DNA of 64,000 nt, taken from the NCBI GenBank assembly GCA_013396915.1, contig VWZL01004596.1, positions 315,202-379,201 of the forward strand, written 5' to 3'. Of this stretch, positions 27,701 to 40,250 are shown one piece after another. Made by a program: the position numbers and the translations under genes. Source of the DNA: Stercorarius parasiticus. Taxonomy: Eukaryota; Chordata; Aves; Charadriiformes; Stercorariidae. Below the pieces are notes generated by a model that was given only the letters and a program-made list of their open reading frames with translations, ran no database searches and was not told where the DNA came from. The number at the start of each line of letters is the position of its first letter. Position 1 is the first letter of the stretch.

Positions 27701-30263
27701 CAGAGTCATCACAAGTGCCCTGTTCAGGGAATCCACTGTTCCACTACAATTCTTTGAACAAAGTGTTAGAGATATAATGAAGTCCAGAAGAATCTTAGTT
27801 GGACAAATACAATTTTCAGATATTTCTGAAGTGTTTATTGTTGATCGGACTGTGCACTTATCCCAGATTAAAATCTCATGGCAGAAAACCCTGCTGGAAA
27901 CTGTGGAGAAAGTAGTGGTTATCTCTCGTCTGGATGAAGTATATTGCCTATGAGATAACAAGATGCAGGGCCTAGGACTGGCAGCCTTGATGACTGAATT
28001 AACTTTGAAGTCTCTGGCAGCCTCTGAGGCCTCAGAAGACACTGCAAAGTCTTCCTTAACAACTAATTTTGTAATGATAGTACAGCTGAAGATTGTTTTC
28101 GGTGACCTTCAGCAGTTAATTATGGGATTACAACCTGGAGATTGTAAGGTTTATCACAGCTGCTCACAAAAAAATATGTCCGTTCCTTTTTGGACCATAA
28201 GTTTTGCTAAGAGGTGGAATGAAACTGATAGGTTCTGCAAAGCGTCTCAGTCTCATAGCACTAGCATTTCCCACACAGAAGTACACAGATGTTATGTTTC
28301 TGAACTAGTAAGAGGGTCCAGACAAATTTGTCATCATTGTGTTATGGATGGCACAGCTGTAGTTTTTTATTTATTTGCCCATCGGGGTGGTGGTAGGACC
28401 TTGGAGTTGCAGTTTTGTTGTTGTGTCGGCTGCTGCATGTGCACAGAACAAAGACCTTGACATTTACAGAAGAAATAAAATCTTATTTTGGAGAATGCAA
28501 AGCATTTAGCCTTGTTGATACCATGTAGCACAGAATTCTCCCGGTTAATCATAGGTTGTGTAAGAAAGCATTGCTTTTCATCAGTTTTGGAAACTAAATG
28601 TATTCATACCTTCCTTAATGATTTCTCAGTAGTTTTCAGCCTTGACATTTACATGGAGGTATGATAAAACAGGGCACTGATACCCATAATCATCATGAGA
28701 AAGGGAAACATCCAACAATGTAAGACTGTCTCACAGTCTCAGCCATTGACTGGAAAAACAGCATCTGGTTCAATGTATCTGTAGGCACAGACTGTCTGCA
28801 AGGGCTTTTTGTTCTTTAAACAGAGCTCAGCTGACAGGTTACTTTCTGGAAGAGGCATGGTAATCTGTCTATTTATATACTGTCTTTGAGAGATGTAGTC
28901 TCAAATTAGGACAGGAGTTGGGAACTGAAACAAATGGGCTCACAGAAATGGGAGACACCAGGATTTTTGGCATACAGGCTTTGTGCAACAAGGTCTTAAA
29001 ATCATTTTCAAAAAATGGAATAAAATGAGCCATGTTGTTTTCATAGCTGACTAAACTGAGCTGACATCTCATCCTGCAGACATGAGTGTACTACTTGATC
29101 TAACCTATATTTGAAGAGAGGTATGACATTCAGTGAGAGTTAGAAGCATCTTTTTCCTTCCTTTGGAGTTACGCCAGTGTTTACTGAGTGCCTGCCTTTA
29201 GAAATGGGCAATCCCTCCCTGGGAGTTGATAGAGGAAAAGCATTTGATTCATGGCGGTAGGGACCTTGCCCTGACCAGCCTGCATCACTCGACAGTGCCC
29301 AGGCTTTGGCAAGACCTACAGCTGCTCACAAGCAGTTTCCCTGAAAACAGAGAGTTCAATAAGCCAAATAGCTTATTTGGACCCTGGATCCCGTATCCGT
29401 GACCACCCCGTTCAGAACACAGGCAGAAGAGTGGTACTAGTGGCACCTCGTTGCTCTGTGTCTTCTCCAGCACTGAGAAAGTTTGCTCTTCATTTCTGCC
29501 ACTTCACTTGGGTCATGCTCCTGACCCATCTCCTGGCCCAGCTTACTCTTTGTCTTAAACCCAGTCCAACTTGAGACCTCAGCACCCATCTCCCTTGCTC
29601 AGGTTTGTTCACCTGCCTCCTGCAGAGACCTAGGAGGGAAATTGCTTTAGAAAGACTCCGTATTCCCACATCCCTCTTCTGAAGGTAAGGGAGGTTGCAC
29701 CTCAGAGTTAGAGGCCACAACTAGTATTATGCCGTAAGTCTCTGCCTTTCAGGTGACATCCAGACAGTCTTCGACACACCTTTGTAGTAGGCCAGTGCCA
29801 TGCGGTTACACACATTGAGATTATGTACACCAGAAGAGATGAGAGAGGCTCTGAAAATAAGCATTCAGCTTTCGCCTGGGGTAGAGATAGAGACCTGCCA
29901 CATATTTGATAACTTCTGTTCCTTATAGCAAGAAGATGGATTAAAGCAACAAATATTCATCATAACCCAAGAACTACTGTTAAAATTCTCTGCTAATTGC
30001 TGTGTGGGGCCAGAGTTCACAGCTTCGCTAACCCCGTGACACTTCAGGCTTCGCCATCTGCATCTCTCAGCTACTCTTTCCCAACCTGGAGGATGTAACA
30101 CAAAATGTTAGCACTAGGTGACCACAATGTTGCAATGCCAGGATTTTGCTTCAGTATCCTGTAGGAAGCAGAAGAAAACTTTGCATATTTACCTAGGTAG
30201 TCTCTATAAATTGTCATGTGAAACTGGAGACACAGAAGATTCTGTGTCAAGATCCATCTTCAG
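24701..30263. other. non-coding DNA, one long uncharacterised frame
   Basis: No recognised gene. A 165-codon plus-strand frame at 27,963-28,460 has no domain I recognise and ends in a cysteine-rich run translated from T/G-rich DNA. It is most likely chance. Confidence 0.35.
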
Positions 30264-30790
30264 TCATAGAATCATAGAATAGAATCATAGAATGGTTTGG
30301 GTTAGAAGGGAACTTAAAGATCATCTAGTTCCAACTGCCTGCCATGGGCAGGGACACCTTCCACTAGACCATGTTGCTCAAAGCCCCATCCAGCCTGGCC
30401 TTAAACACTTCCAGGGATGGGGCATCCACAGCTGCTCTGGGCAACCTGTTCCAGTATCTCACCACCCCCACAGTAAAGAATTTCTTCCTAATATCTAATC
30501 TAAATCTCCCCTCTTTCAGTTTAAAACCGCTACCCCTCATCCTATCACTACACTCCCTCATGAAGAGTCCCTCCTCATCTCTCCTGTAGGCAGGCCCCCT
30601 TTATGTACTGGAAGGCCACTATAAGGTCTCTCCGGAGCCTTCTTTCCTGCAGGCTGAACAGCCCCAACTCCCTTGGCCTGTCTTCATAGGAGAGATGCTC
30701 CAGCCCTCTGATCATCTTCATGGTCCTCCTCTGGACCCGTTCCAACAGGTCCATGTCCTTCCTGTGCTGTGCAGTCTTACATATTCCTTC
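30264..30790 (-). mobile_element. CR1 LINE, 3'-truncated copy
   Basis: It begins with several tandem copies of the CR1 terminal octamer (tcatagaa/agaatcat). On the minus strand it reads CR1 ORF2 C-terminal sequence, including LLERVQRRTMKMIRGLEHLS, RELGLFSLQERRLRRDLI, RLDIRKKFFTV and SLEVFKARLDG. A frameshift or stop lies near 30,565 between the two halves. It covers the end of the reverse transcriptase region and the C-terminal tail. Weak similarity may continue to about 30,920. Confidence 0.95.
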
Positions 30791-33748
30791 TTTCATTGTT
30801 GTGGAGCTGCTATCACATTTGCAGCAGGCCCCACCATAAGTGTATTGCAAGGAAGCTCATCATCTGGCATTGCTGTCGCAATGCTCATGTTGCATTGACC
30901 TATGCTCTTGGTGGCTACCACACCGTGTTTTTGCTTCTAAAAGGTTTGCCCCATATCAACATCCATATATACTGGAAGCGTTTCCTATATCAAGGGCTCT
31001 GTCTATACCCTAAGCTTAAAAGTGGACAAAGGAACAGGTTGAGGCACACTTGGCCCCCTTGATTCGTGCATTTTCTGTGCATGCCATTTGTGGCTTGCTG
31101 CGGTAGAGCTCAGACTCATTGCAATTGGGAAGTGGAGCACTAAGTGAAACTTGGACAAAACAGCTAAGCCCTTTGCAGGCTGGATAAACAAGAACCTGCA
31201 GGAAAACAGGGTGTGCCCAGGCTCCCCTACCTCTTCTGAGTGCTCCAGTCTTGGTACAATGTGCAGGTGAGTGCCTGGATGTAGCGGTATGAACAGGACA
31301 TACATCTGGATTACAGCAATGCTCAACCGGCAGCGTGGACAAAATCTTAACATCCTCCATTTGTCTCTAGATGACTCTCTCTTACATCTATTGCATATGA
31401 CTCTTTTATTACAGGCAGTTATCTTTCATTTCCAAACTTCTGCAGGTCAATAACCATCTGGGGATTGATTTGTTCTGTGTACAGCACATCAGCTGGTCCC
31501 ATTACATGTAATTCAAATGCTTTCCAAACTGGTAAAGCACTGCTTATTTTCATTTCCAGTCCCCAGCCGTATAGTCAGAGATTGTTTCACTCACTGTTTG
31601 AATTCTGCAAGCAGAAGTGAAATATTCTGCAATTCAGGACAGCTCAGTCTGTAGATTTGTCCACCATTTCAAAGCCTTGTTTAGTCAGCTGGATGAATTA
31701 GACCTGGTAAGCGTGTAGCAGGGTATAAAAGAAACCCTTCATGCTCTGTAAAATCAGCCTTGTGTATTACCTATACTGTTCAAGTTTCTTGGCATAGGTA
31801 AGCTGTCCACTGTTTTCTTATAATTGGACAGATTATAATAATTCTTATAATTTTTTATAATATTATTCTTATAATAAATTTCTCATAATTTCTTTTCTAT
31901 CCAAAACCTGCAGTCTTTGACCTTGGTTTTATCAAGCCTTTTTCACTGCATCCCTGAGTTGGGATCTACCTTTTCATCAGCTGAGTCTATCACTCTTTTC
32001 ACAACCACAGCATTAAGAGCATGAAGAAACCAGAGAGGTGGAGCAGGGCTCTACAGAAGGGTGCTAACTCATCACACAGCTTGCCTGCAAGCTGCACCAC
32101 GCAGTCTGGGCTGAACGTGGAAAGCAGGACACAGTGAGTATATCATCCATCACCTACAGATCAGGGTTCTTTTCCCGAGGAAAGGAAGAAGACCAGTAGA
32201 TACTGAAAAACAGCATGCCTCTGAATCAAGAGATGAGGTTTCTGTAACTCTTGCTTTGTGCTCAGGCACCTGATACCTGGCAATGGCCTTATTTCTTTGT
32301 GTCTAGACCATCCTGTGCCACTCCTGTGCAAATTGCCTAGAGGAACTGGCATCAGTTGTGCCCTGCAAACAGATGTCAATAAAGAAAGATCACTGAAGAA
32401 AGGCAGAAAGGAAACAAGAAACATCTAACTGAAGTTTTTTGACAGGTGTAGAATGCTGGAGATAGCCACAGTCTTCCCCAAAGTCTTTTGTTCTTCTGTT
32501 TCCCAAGCAGCTTCTTCCTTGGAGTTTTTCAGGTGTGTGCCCAGGCAAAAACATGATGCGGAAGAGCTGAGCTCAGCTCAAATTAGCCACTCAACCGCTG
32601 AGGCCTGTGGCATGCCTGCTCTTCCCTTAAAGTAAGGAAATGCATCGTTCCCATTGTCCAGTGAAACAACAAACATGAAAGCTCCTCTCCCAGCCAAATA
32701 AGCAATTTATCCTCATTTCCGGCGACCAAAAGCTGCTGTTACATTTGTCTGTTTCCAGAAGGTATCTTCATCCACCCTTGACCCCACAGTGCTCTTCATT
32801 GCTCCCTGTGTCTTTATACACAGTGGCAGAAGGAAGAAATGACACAGAAAGGGCGATAAGCCTAAGCCACATTCTCAGTAGTATGCAGTATGCAAAGCCT
32901 TTCTGCTTCGGTTTATTCCAGAAATGGGATGTATTGAAACCCTCTATCCCTGCAGTACAGCACGGCCATTGCTAGTAACAGCCTGCAGGTTTTGTACTGA
33001 GTTTGCAAAGGCTCAGGACTGACGCTTGTCAGGCTTGCTTTGCCTGGACTGTTATCTACCTGCTTGCTTTAATTTGGGTGGCTATGGCTGATTTGTTTTA
33101 CTTTGATTACCACTGTATGGTACAACGGTGGTTTTATACATGTAGCAGTAACAAGTAGCTATGCTGTGCACCAATGAGATGTTCATGACTCCAACTTAAT
33201 ACGCTAGAGTTAATAGAGTTAAATCATAGGCCTGGTATGACAGCAGAGGCGTCGAGAAGAGGAGGCACAGGATGCAGTGGAGAGGAGGACAGGCATGGGA
33301 TGGTGAGAGCTGGGGCACAGGCTTGACTCTGGAGACCTCACAGCTACAAACAACTCACCTATGGTCAGTTAAAGAAATGCAGATAAGGAGCAGGACAAGA
33401 ATGGTTTTAGGGGTTGCAAAAAGGACAAAGAAATAGTATCTTACATGCATATAGTTATCATATGTAGTAAATCTGGCTGTAAAATGAGGTTTCAGTCCAA
33501 TGAAGAAAAAACAAGGTGTAAAAGCATGTTAACAATCATGAAAATGACCCCCAGAAGATTTGAGGAAAAAGAAACCATCACCGTCAACCTCACATTCCTC
33601 CCACTGAAGGACTCCAGATGCTGACGATTCCCTGTAACACCACCACTCCCACCAGAATGAAACCACCAACCTTACGACCCAGATGAGCAAGGGCAGACGG
33701 ACCATAACACCAGGAATAAAGGTAGAAGTTAAGAAGTGTGTACGTAAC
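30791..33748. other. non-coding DNA with AT-rich repeats
   Basis: The segment 31,817-31,880 repeats 'ttcttataat' several times. A TATA-like word (ggtataaaag) lies near 31,722-31,732, but no downstream exon is recognisable. Nothing else is supported. Confidence 0.4.
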
Positions 33749-33790
33749 ATTATTATTATTATTATTATTACTTTTATTATTATTACTTTT
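33749..33790. repeat. (ATT)n microsatellite
   Basis: About seven uninterrupted att units, then ctttt and another short att run. Confidence 0.95.
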
Positions 33791-35439
33791 TCTGTATAGG
33801 AGTATTATTTATTTTTCTGTAATAATTAGACCAGGACTAATAATGATTTTTGGATTCGAGTGATAAGATTTCAGTTATACTAACAATAAATTCTCATCTT
33901 TATATATAAGGTGGGTTTCCTTTTTGCCCAGAAGCAATATTTTGAGCATAACACTGTACGAAGGTTCCCAAATAACTCAGAAACATAGTATATTTCTCAC
34001 AGGCTCACAATAACCAAATCACTTTATGAGCTGAAATCACCATCAAAATCTGAAAAATGCATCTGCCTGGGAGAGGTCTAAAGAGCCTGTTGGTCTCAGC
34101 TGAAAAGGTAAATGGTGTTTTGGGGAAAATGAGCTTTTTTTTTTCAGTTTCATCCTTCAAAACTGTTCCTGCTCCTTTGGAAGCTCCCTCAAAACTGATT
34201 CTGCTCACTTTCTGACCTGCACTTTGGCCAATAGAGAGGCCACAACAAATATCTTATGAGTTAGAATACATTATTTTTAGCCACAGATCAAAATTCAAAG
34301 AAATAAACAGAAACTCCCAAACTCCTAATCTTCTTCCAGTTCCTCAATAAAGCTTTCCATGTTAATGTCTTCCATTTCTAATGGGTCTATAATGTTTTAC
34401 AGATGCATTATGTTTGTAATAAAACTCAGAAGAGATGCACTGCCATCAAACGTGCCTTCAGCTTTTCTAAACTCCTGGAAAAACCAAAAGAGACAAAGGA
34501 CAGGAGCCAGCACCAGGTAATCTGTAATTGCAGATGTTTTAACGTCCTGGACATCCTGGACCTGTGGTGTAGTGGTGATTGCCATAACCCCAGTGGCCAT
34601 TTCTGATTCTGGGATTTTGGCTTCTCTTTTCCTTGGAGATACTTGCAGAATATTTTTCTCTTGAATTTTATGTGTCTCTGCACACATTAGGTTTGACGTT
34701 GCAGCCACCCCTCAGTGACTAAGGGCTGTCCCTGAAAGAATCTTCCTCATTTCTCCTCTCTTGCCTGAAGACTCCTGCACTGTCCCTTGTGCCAGACTAG
34801 CTGCCCTGCAGCCTCAGGGTCAGCTGGGTCAGCAAGCAGAGGCAGTGCCGAATTATCCTTTCTCCACCTCCAAAAAAACCATGATGGAGTTTCTGGTCCA
34901 AGTGAGCCTGTGAGCTTACAGGCGCCAGGCCAGACACAAAGAAGGAAGGGGGACACGCAGACCAGGCTGCATCTCCTGGGGGCTAGATGGATAAGGAAGG
35001 GAAGGCAAAAGATCCAGGTCTGCCGTGTGCCACAGCCTGCAACAGGTGAAGTGCAGAAATCCATTTGCATTTTACTGCAAAGGGACTGCCCAGCAGTGAC
35101 TGCCCAGCAGAGGGACAGGACGCATTAGGAAAGCGTCTCTGCTCAGTGATCACCCTGCTGTAGAAGTGGCAGAACCACTTTGTCCCAGACGATTGCCATT
35201 GGTGATGGATTTAACATCAGAGAAAATGACTGTGAGCCTGCCTGTGCTGGGGTCGATAAACCATGGATTAAGCTGGGAGTGATAGCATAAGGCTACTTGG
35301 TACTAAAACACTAAGCCATAATGTCCCGTGAGAGTGTCTGCACACTGAACCCCTGCGGAGGAGCCAATGCACTGTAATTCCCCTCTCAATGTACCAAGCA
35401 CTAACTTCCCTATACAAATGTACTCTGCATCTCAATTTA
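33791..35439. other. non-coding DNA, nothing specific seen
   Basis: Only short open frames without similarity. A short direct repeat 'ctgcccagcag' occurs at about 35,087-35,111. Confidence 0.35.
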
Positions 35440-35612
35440 TCATAGAATCATAGAATATCTTGAGTTGGAAGGGACCCATAAGGATCACCAAGTTCAACTC
35501 TCTGCTCCTCACAGGATCACCTAAAACTAAACCACATGACTAAGAGCATCGTCCAGATGTTCCTTGAACTCTGACAGGCTCGGTGCTGTGACCGCTTCCC
35601 TGGGGAGCCTTA
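35440..35612 (-). mobile_element. CR1 LINE 3' fragment, second subfamily
   Basis: The CR1 tail (tcatagaatcatagaata) is followed by 'gagttggaagggacccataaggatcacc' and, on the minus strand, coding for LPREAVTAPSLSEFKEHLDDAL, a variant of the CR1 ORF2 C-terminus. Its sequence differs from the copies at 8.7 and 30.3 kb, so it is another CR1 subfamily. Similarity stops near 35,612. Confidence 0.9.
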
Positions 35613-35737
35613 TCTTAACACCTATAGCAGGTGAGAGTTGTTTAATGGCTGTAACCCCTAAGCAAAGACACAGCAATTTGTGGTTCAGTGCCCAGCCCCA
35701 TCCGTGAGCTGCTCTGTAAAACTGGGCTATGTAAAGT

Positions 35738-35753
35738 ATGTGTGTGTGTGTGT
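35738..35753. repeat. (TG)n microsatellite
   Basis: Eight uninterrupted TG units. Confidence 0.9.
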
Positions 35754-37335
35754 TTTCCCATATCTGTGACATGGAAATAATGAAATCCATGTAATTCCTA
35801 GGGTATAGTCATGATTTACTAGTAGGAAAAGCTCTGTGAGAGCTTTAGAAAAAAGAGCCTAGCCACTTAAATACTAATTCACCTCTCTTCTGAGTACTTT
35901 GGGTTAGCAAGTGGAGAAACTAAATGTGTCTCCAAGTGCCTGAGTAATGCCTAATCCAGAGCATGCTTGAGCCAGTGGGAACCTCCCTGTGCACTTCAGT
36001 AGGCTGTGCAAAGGAGTATGTAGCAGCATTTCCATGCATAACCACAGTAATGGTGGGTTAAAACTGGACATATGCTTGCTTATTCCAACTGGATGAAAAC
36101 TGGCCCTAAAATGAAATGTTTGGGGTATGGACTTGAACATCCAGAATTTCGGGAGATGTGCTAGATCCAGATCTAGTTATTTTAGTGGCTTTGGTTTTCT
36201 CTTTGGATGAGATGTTCAGATTTGATACTTGAATACTCTCTAGTTTGAATATACTGAATATATGTTTATCTCCTTGCTAAATGAAAAAAGAATTCTTGGT
36301 TTGCTGTATTTTCCATTTTCCTATCAAGGTAGTGAGATACCATCTTACTGCAATCTGTTGACTTATAAAATGCAGGGGAGCCCTCCTTCCTTAAACACAA
36401 ATTGCCATAAGGTGTGCTTGGTTAATTTCTTTCCTGTTAATTTAATTTTGGTCAGGTCCTTCTGCCTTATACAACAGGCAGTACTCCCTCAAGCCTGTAG
36501 GCCTTGGTCCTCCGTGTCTCACCAGGGCATTGCTCAAGTCTGATTGCTTAAACCCACTTCCTCCCATTAAAACCCACTCTGACCCCAGTCCTGGAGCATG
36601 ACATCTGAGGAAGGTTTAGAACAAAGCTCTCCATCCGCCAGTGGGGTTTGGCCATTAGCCTTTTGTTTATGAACGTGCTGTGCAACAGAGAGGCACTTCA
36701 GATATTTCCTTGCTAAACAAAGGCAGGCGTTTAAACCGAGCAATATGCTTTATGACTCTGGGCATAGTTCCTCCACATACCGTTCGGCTCTTTTCTCTGC
36801 AGGGATTAATGCTGGCGTCTTAAACATTACTAATGCCTTATAGACAATCCATTACCATCAGTATCTCCTAAGTGGCTATCCATACCATTATTTGTAAAAT
36901 AGGAATCCCTTCCTAATGCTATGGCTACCAGTCCCTTGATTTCCCGAGCATATAATCATGTGTATTATCAGCTGTGGAGCATTTTACACTGCTACATATT
37001 TTTTACTATATAATGAGCTGCGTGTGTGTGAGTGACATGCAAAAAATAGACGAATATTGCTCTTGCTCTATCTTGTTATCTTGCTATCTTGCCCTTATCG
37101 TAATAACATTTTGGGATTTGATGTATTAGCAAACAAAGTCTGGAGATGGCCAGACGGCACAGTACGGAGCTTTGGAGCCCGACCGTGTGAGGCCTGATTA
37201 CTGGAGACTGCCATTAAGCTGCCTCCTTCTCGAGTAACAAATGTTAATCAATGTCCTTTATCATACCAGATTTCTAACTGACTCATTGCTGATCATATAA
37301 ATGGTCGAGCAGCACTTTTCCATTTTTGCTTGCAG
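35754..37335. other. non-coding DNA left of the retrovirus
   Basis: No coding or retroviral frame is visible, and I could not find integrase or a 5' LTR here. AT-rich blocks near 36,940-37,100 and 37,230-37,320 may be host non-coding DNA. The exact left edge of the retrovirus is not resolved. Confidence 0.4.
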
Positions 37336-37448
37336 GTGTGCCCCAACAAAAGGAGGGACAAGGAGTATGACGGGGTGAACGTCTAAGATGTGCTGACGCA
37401 AAGTGTGAACTGCACTTGCATGGAATGGACAAGCTGTGCAGAACTTGA

Positions 37449-39386
37449 ATGTGGACCAGAAGTTTAGTTTGGTTTGTTTTTTTTTTTCTCTTTTTCCTTT
37501 CTTCTGATCTTTGTATGTTTGTTTTGATAAGGATAATTTTTTGTTGTTGTTGTAAATCTAAGTTTAATAGGTGTTATATCATGATTGTGATTGTAAGGCC
37601 TTTTGTAATAATAGTCATTAGCTCTATAATAACCATAGGTATAAGTGGACAATCTAGGATATGGAATAGACAGCATCGGGCTTTTGAACAACATGCTGAT
37701 GGTTCCCCGATGATAAATCACACCGAAACACCAGACAATGTGATCTATAAGATGATACAAGGTTTTGCTCGCGTGCTTAATTTTTCTCATGTGACTACCT
37801 GTCTGCCTCTACCACATACCCCTACTCAGGGGATCCCCATAACAGCTCTCCCCATGAATATAGGTAAAAATTTAGATTAGCTGTGGAATCAAAATAAATC
37901 TATTATTTGGGGTGAATTTGAATGGAGGTGGCCATTTAACAATACATTAAATTGAACTTCTGTTTGGAGCTTAAATTGTTCCTACACCCCCCTTTGTCAG
38001 GACAATAAAACTGTGGGATGTAGAGGCAAACAAAAACAATTCTTCCAACAGCCATGTTCTAAACACCCCTGGGCAGACACATGGTATGGGGATAAGCCGT
38101 ACTGGGGAAAACATTTAATCCTGAGGTATGTGGAACCAGTAAACACCCAGTGGTGTTTTGAGTTTCCTTCAACACCCAGTAATTCATGTACATGGTTCAA
38201 TGTAATGCAGGGGCAACCTGCTGATTGTTTATGGTCTCATGCCCATGAGGAGAGAACAGATGACAGGAATGATTGCTACCCTTGGAGGTCTCAACAAAAG
38301 GCCTCAACACAACCCAGTGTAAAAAGACCCCTGTGGAATTGTACAAATATTATAAATTGTACCACCGGTGGGAATCCACATAACAGTTGGTTGTGGTTAA
38401 TACCTTCATTACGGCATTTGATCAGTGTTGCCTGCTTGTGTCAAAATTACACAAAGCCATATCCTCCAGCAATGGGGTGTAATACCAGCATAAGCTATAA
38501 AGATTTAGAATATTCTAAGAAATCTTCCTGTCAGATCCCTCGAACCATAGGCAATTGTGATGACTCACCTATATACGCTTGACGTCAGTTAACTTGGATA
38601 TGCTCAGATGGGACTATTACAGGTATGTTAAACCGTATTCATCTGGGTCTGCAATGTACTTTGGGAGTGCCTTCATTATCTTCTTCTTATTACTCTGAAA
38701 AATTTATTTCTCAAGGTCTGTGGCATCCCCGTACCAAACGAAGTACCGATTGGACTGCATCCCAGAAATTAGCAGTATGGGCCGAAGGATTCTTTGGACT
38801 AGGAATAGGTCACCTTAGAACTAGAATTATCTTGTCCAATTTAGCTGCCCAAGTGGAAACTTTAGCAGACCTTACTAATAACAACTTTGAATTGCTCAAT
38901 ACCCAAGTGCAAACGGTCTCGAAAGTTGCACTGCAAAACCTACTCATGCTAGATATGATACTGCTCAAAGAACAAGGAGTGTGTGGATACTTAAAAGCAA
39001 ACCATGAACAAGAAGAATGCTGTGTTACAATTCCTAATGTGTCACTACCTCTTCGGGAAAGCCTCCAGAAGATGAAGAAGATCGCTGAAGCGACACATGA
39101 GCTGCAGGACCAAATAAAGGACACTTGGTTGGGAAATATTTTTGGTAAAATAGGATGGGTATTTACTGGATGGATAACTAACTTGTTGCAAACATTGATT
39201 GTTATCATAATTTGCATTATTATAGTATGCATTGCCATTAGTTGTGTTAAGAGAATTATTGTAAAACCTGTCTCTCAGGTAAGGGTTCACCTGGAAACTG
39301 GGGAATACCTGGATCTACTTAAGTACTCAGATGAAAATTATACAGACACATTGGCCGAAGAGGAGATGTCTGTGGTGCAACTGTGA
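37449..39386 (+). pseudogene. env: retroviral env, one frame broken by three in-frame stops
   Basis: One reading frame spans about 646 codons with no frameshift. It is broken by stops at 37,878-37,880 (TAG), 37,953-37,955 (TGA) and 38,580-38,582 (TGA), and ends at 39,384-39,386. The N-terminus is a long leader with two hydrophobic stretches (codons about 7-35 and 43-65), followed by a cysteine- and N-glycosylation-rich surface subunit. A furin-type R-T-K-R lies at 38,730-38,741. The transmembrane subunit follows: a fusion-peptide-like segment, a heptad-rich helix, an LQN...LD...KEQGVC region, a C-X11-CC motif (38,982-39,023), a second helix, a membrane anchor (about 39,183-39,248) and a 45-residue tail. 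Retroviral Env mediates receptor binding and fusion; this copy cannot make the full protein. The part from 38,625 is still open for 253 codons and contains the cleavage site and the whole transmembrane subunit. It has no signal peptide of its own. Confidence 0.88.
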
Positions 39387-39807
39387 CTCAGGTCACCGGG
39401 TGGAATGAATGGGAGCCCCTGGCCAAACCAGTTTCAGAACACGAAAGGTGAGATGCAGGGAGCTGTCATTCGACTCAGCTCCATCTCGCCTTGGCAGATG
39501 ATTATTGATCCCTGTCTATGCAGCGATAACTTGGGGGGAGCTGTGGAAATGGCTCAGCCCGGGGTGGTCTCAACACTGCATTACAATAAGAACTGAAACC
39601 AGAACTGAAACCCGAATGGTGCCTTTAACAAACAAAATGCCCTGAGTCATGTCCCACCACTATTCAGTGAGTGTGAGACCAGACATCACAAAATAAACAT
39701 TGCTATCTAAGGGGCCATCAAACCACCGGAGATAACCATCCCAGATAGTGTAATCCATTCAAGCACAGTCCCGAAACAGAATATTTAAGTCCAAAGTTTT
39801 GGGGAAC
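39387..39807 (+). other. retroviral sequence between env stop and polypurine tract
   Basis: About 420 bases of 3' untranslated retroviral sequence. A 63-codon frame (39,405-39,596) has no recognisable product, so I do not call an accessory gene. Confidence 0.5.
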
Positions 39808-40223
39808 AAAAGGGGGAATCTTCCAAAGATACAGCTGGCCTGTAGGAGATTCTTCCCCCCGTTGCCCAGGACGCTGTGCAAGGTAACTTCCGGGGACTGA
39901 GTGGCCTTACCTGAGAGAGAGGTAAGTGATTTAATAACATACGTATGATGTCTAGCATGCTCTAAGATCGTGATTTGTGCACGCGTTTAAGGTATTCATA
40001 TCTAGCGCGCTGGTGGTTTGTGTTGTTACTTTTCGGGATCACTTGTTAGGTGGTAATAGTGTATTCTGTGAATTGTTTTTGTTCTTTTCCTCTTAAATTG
40101 CAATAGTGCATTCTTCCATTGTATCCATAAGAACTTGCAATAGTGGCGTATCAGACCTGTGAGTGAAGTCCAAATAAATTGTTAATTTGAACCTCTCAGT
40201 GAAGTCTTTTTCTCTCCGTCACA
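39808..40223 (+). repeat. polypurine tract and single LTR
   Basis: The purine run aaaaggggga (39,808-39,817) is the polypurine tract that primes plus-strand synthesis and marks the start of U3. The LTR is about 405 bases and ends near an 'aca' at 40,221-40,223, six bases before the primer binding site. A polyadenylation signal (AATAAA) is at 40,173-40,178. The 11-base word ttgcaatagtg occurs twice (about 40,097 and 40,134), and 'gtgaagtc' also occurs twice. I do not see a canonical TG at the start or a clear TATA box, so the left edge is inferred from the polypurine tract. No second copy is visible in the window. Confidence 0.7.
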
Positions 40224-40229
40224 TTTTAT

Positions 40230-40247
40230 TGGCGTAGTCGGCACGAT
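40230..40247 (+). other. primer binding site, tRNA-Ser type
   Basis: These 18 bases begin TGGCGTAGTCGGCA and match the reverse complement of the 3' end of vertebrate tRNA-Ser(AGA) plus CCA at 17 of 18 positions, with one mismatch near the 3' side. This is where reverse transcription would begin. Comparison is with the tRNA sequence as I know it. Confidence 0.8.
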
Positions 40248-40250
40248 ACA

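Noticed and set aside
27963..28460. 165-codon plus-strand frame
   Set aside because: No family resemblance; the C-terminal cysteine run comes from T/G-rich DNA. Not enough to call a gene.
31700..31790. TATA-like promoter (ggtataaaag)
   Set aside because: No exon, initiator or conserved element recognisable nearby; a lone TATA word is common by chance.
35754..37335. Search for a 5' LTR, integrase or pol left of env
   Set aside because: No sequence resembling the LTR at 39.8-40.2 kb and no reverse transcriptase, RNase H or integrase motif seen by eye.
39405..39596. Possible accessory gene between env and the LTR
   Set aside because: Only 63 codons, no resemblance to known accessory proteins; length is compatible with chance.
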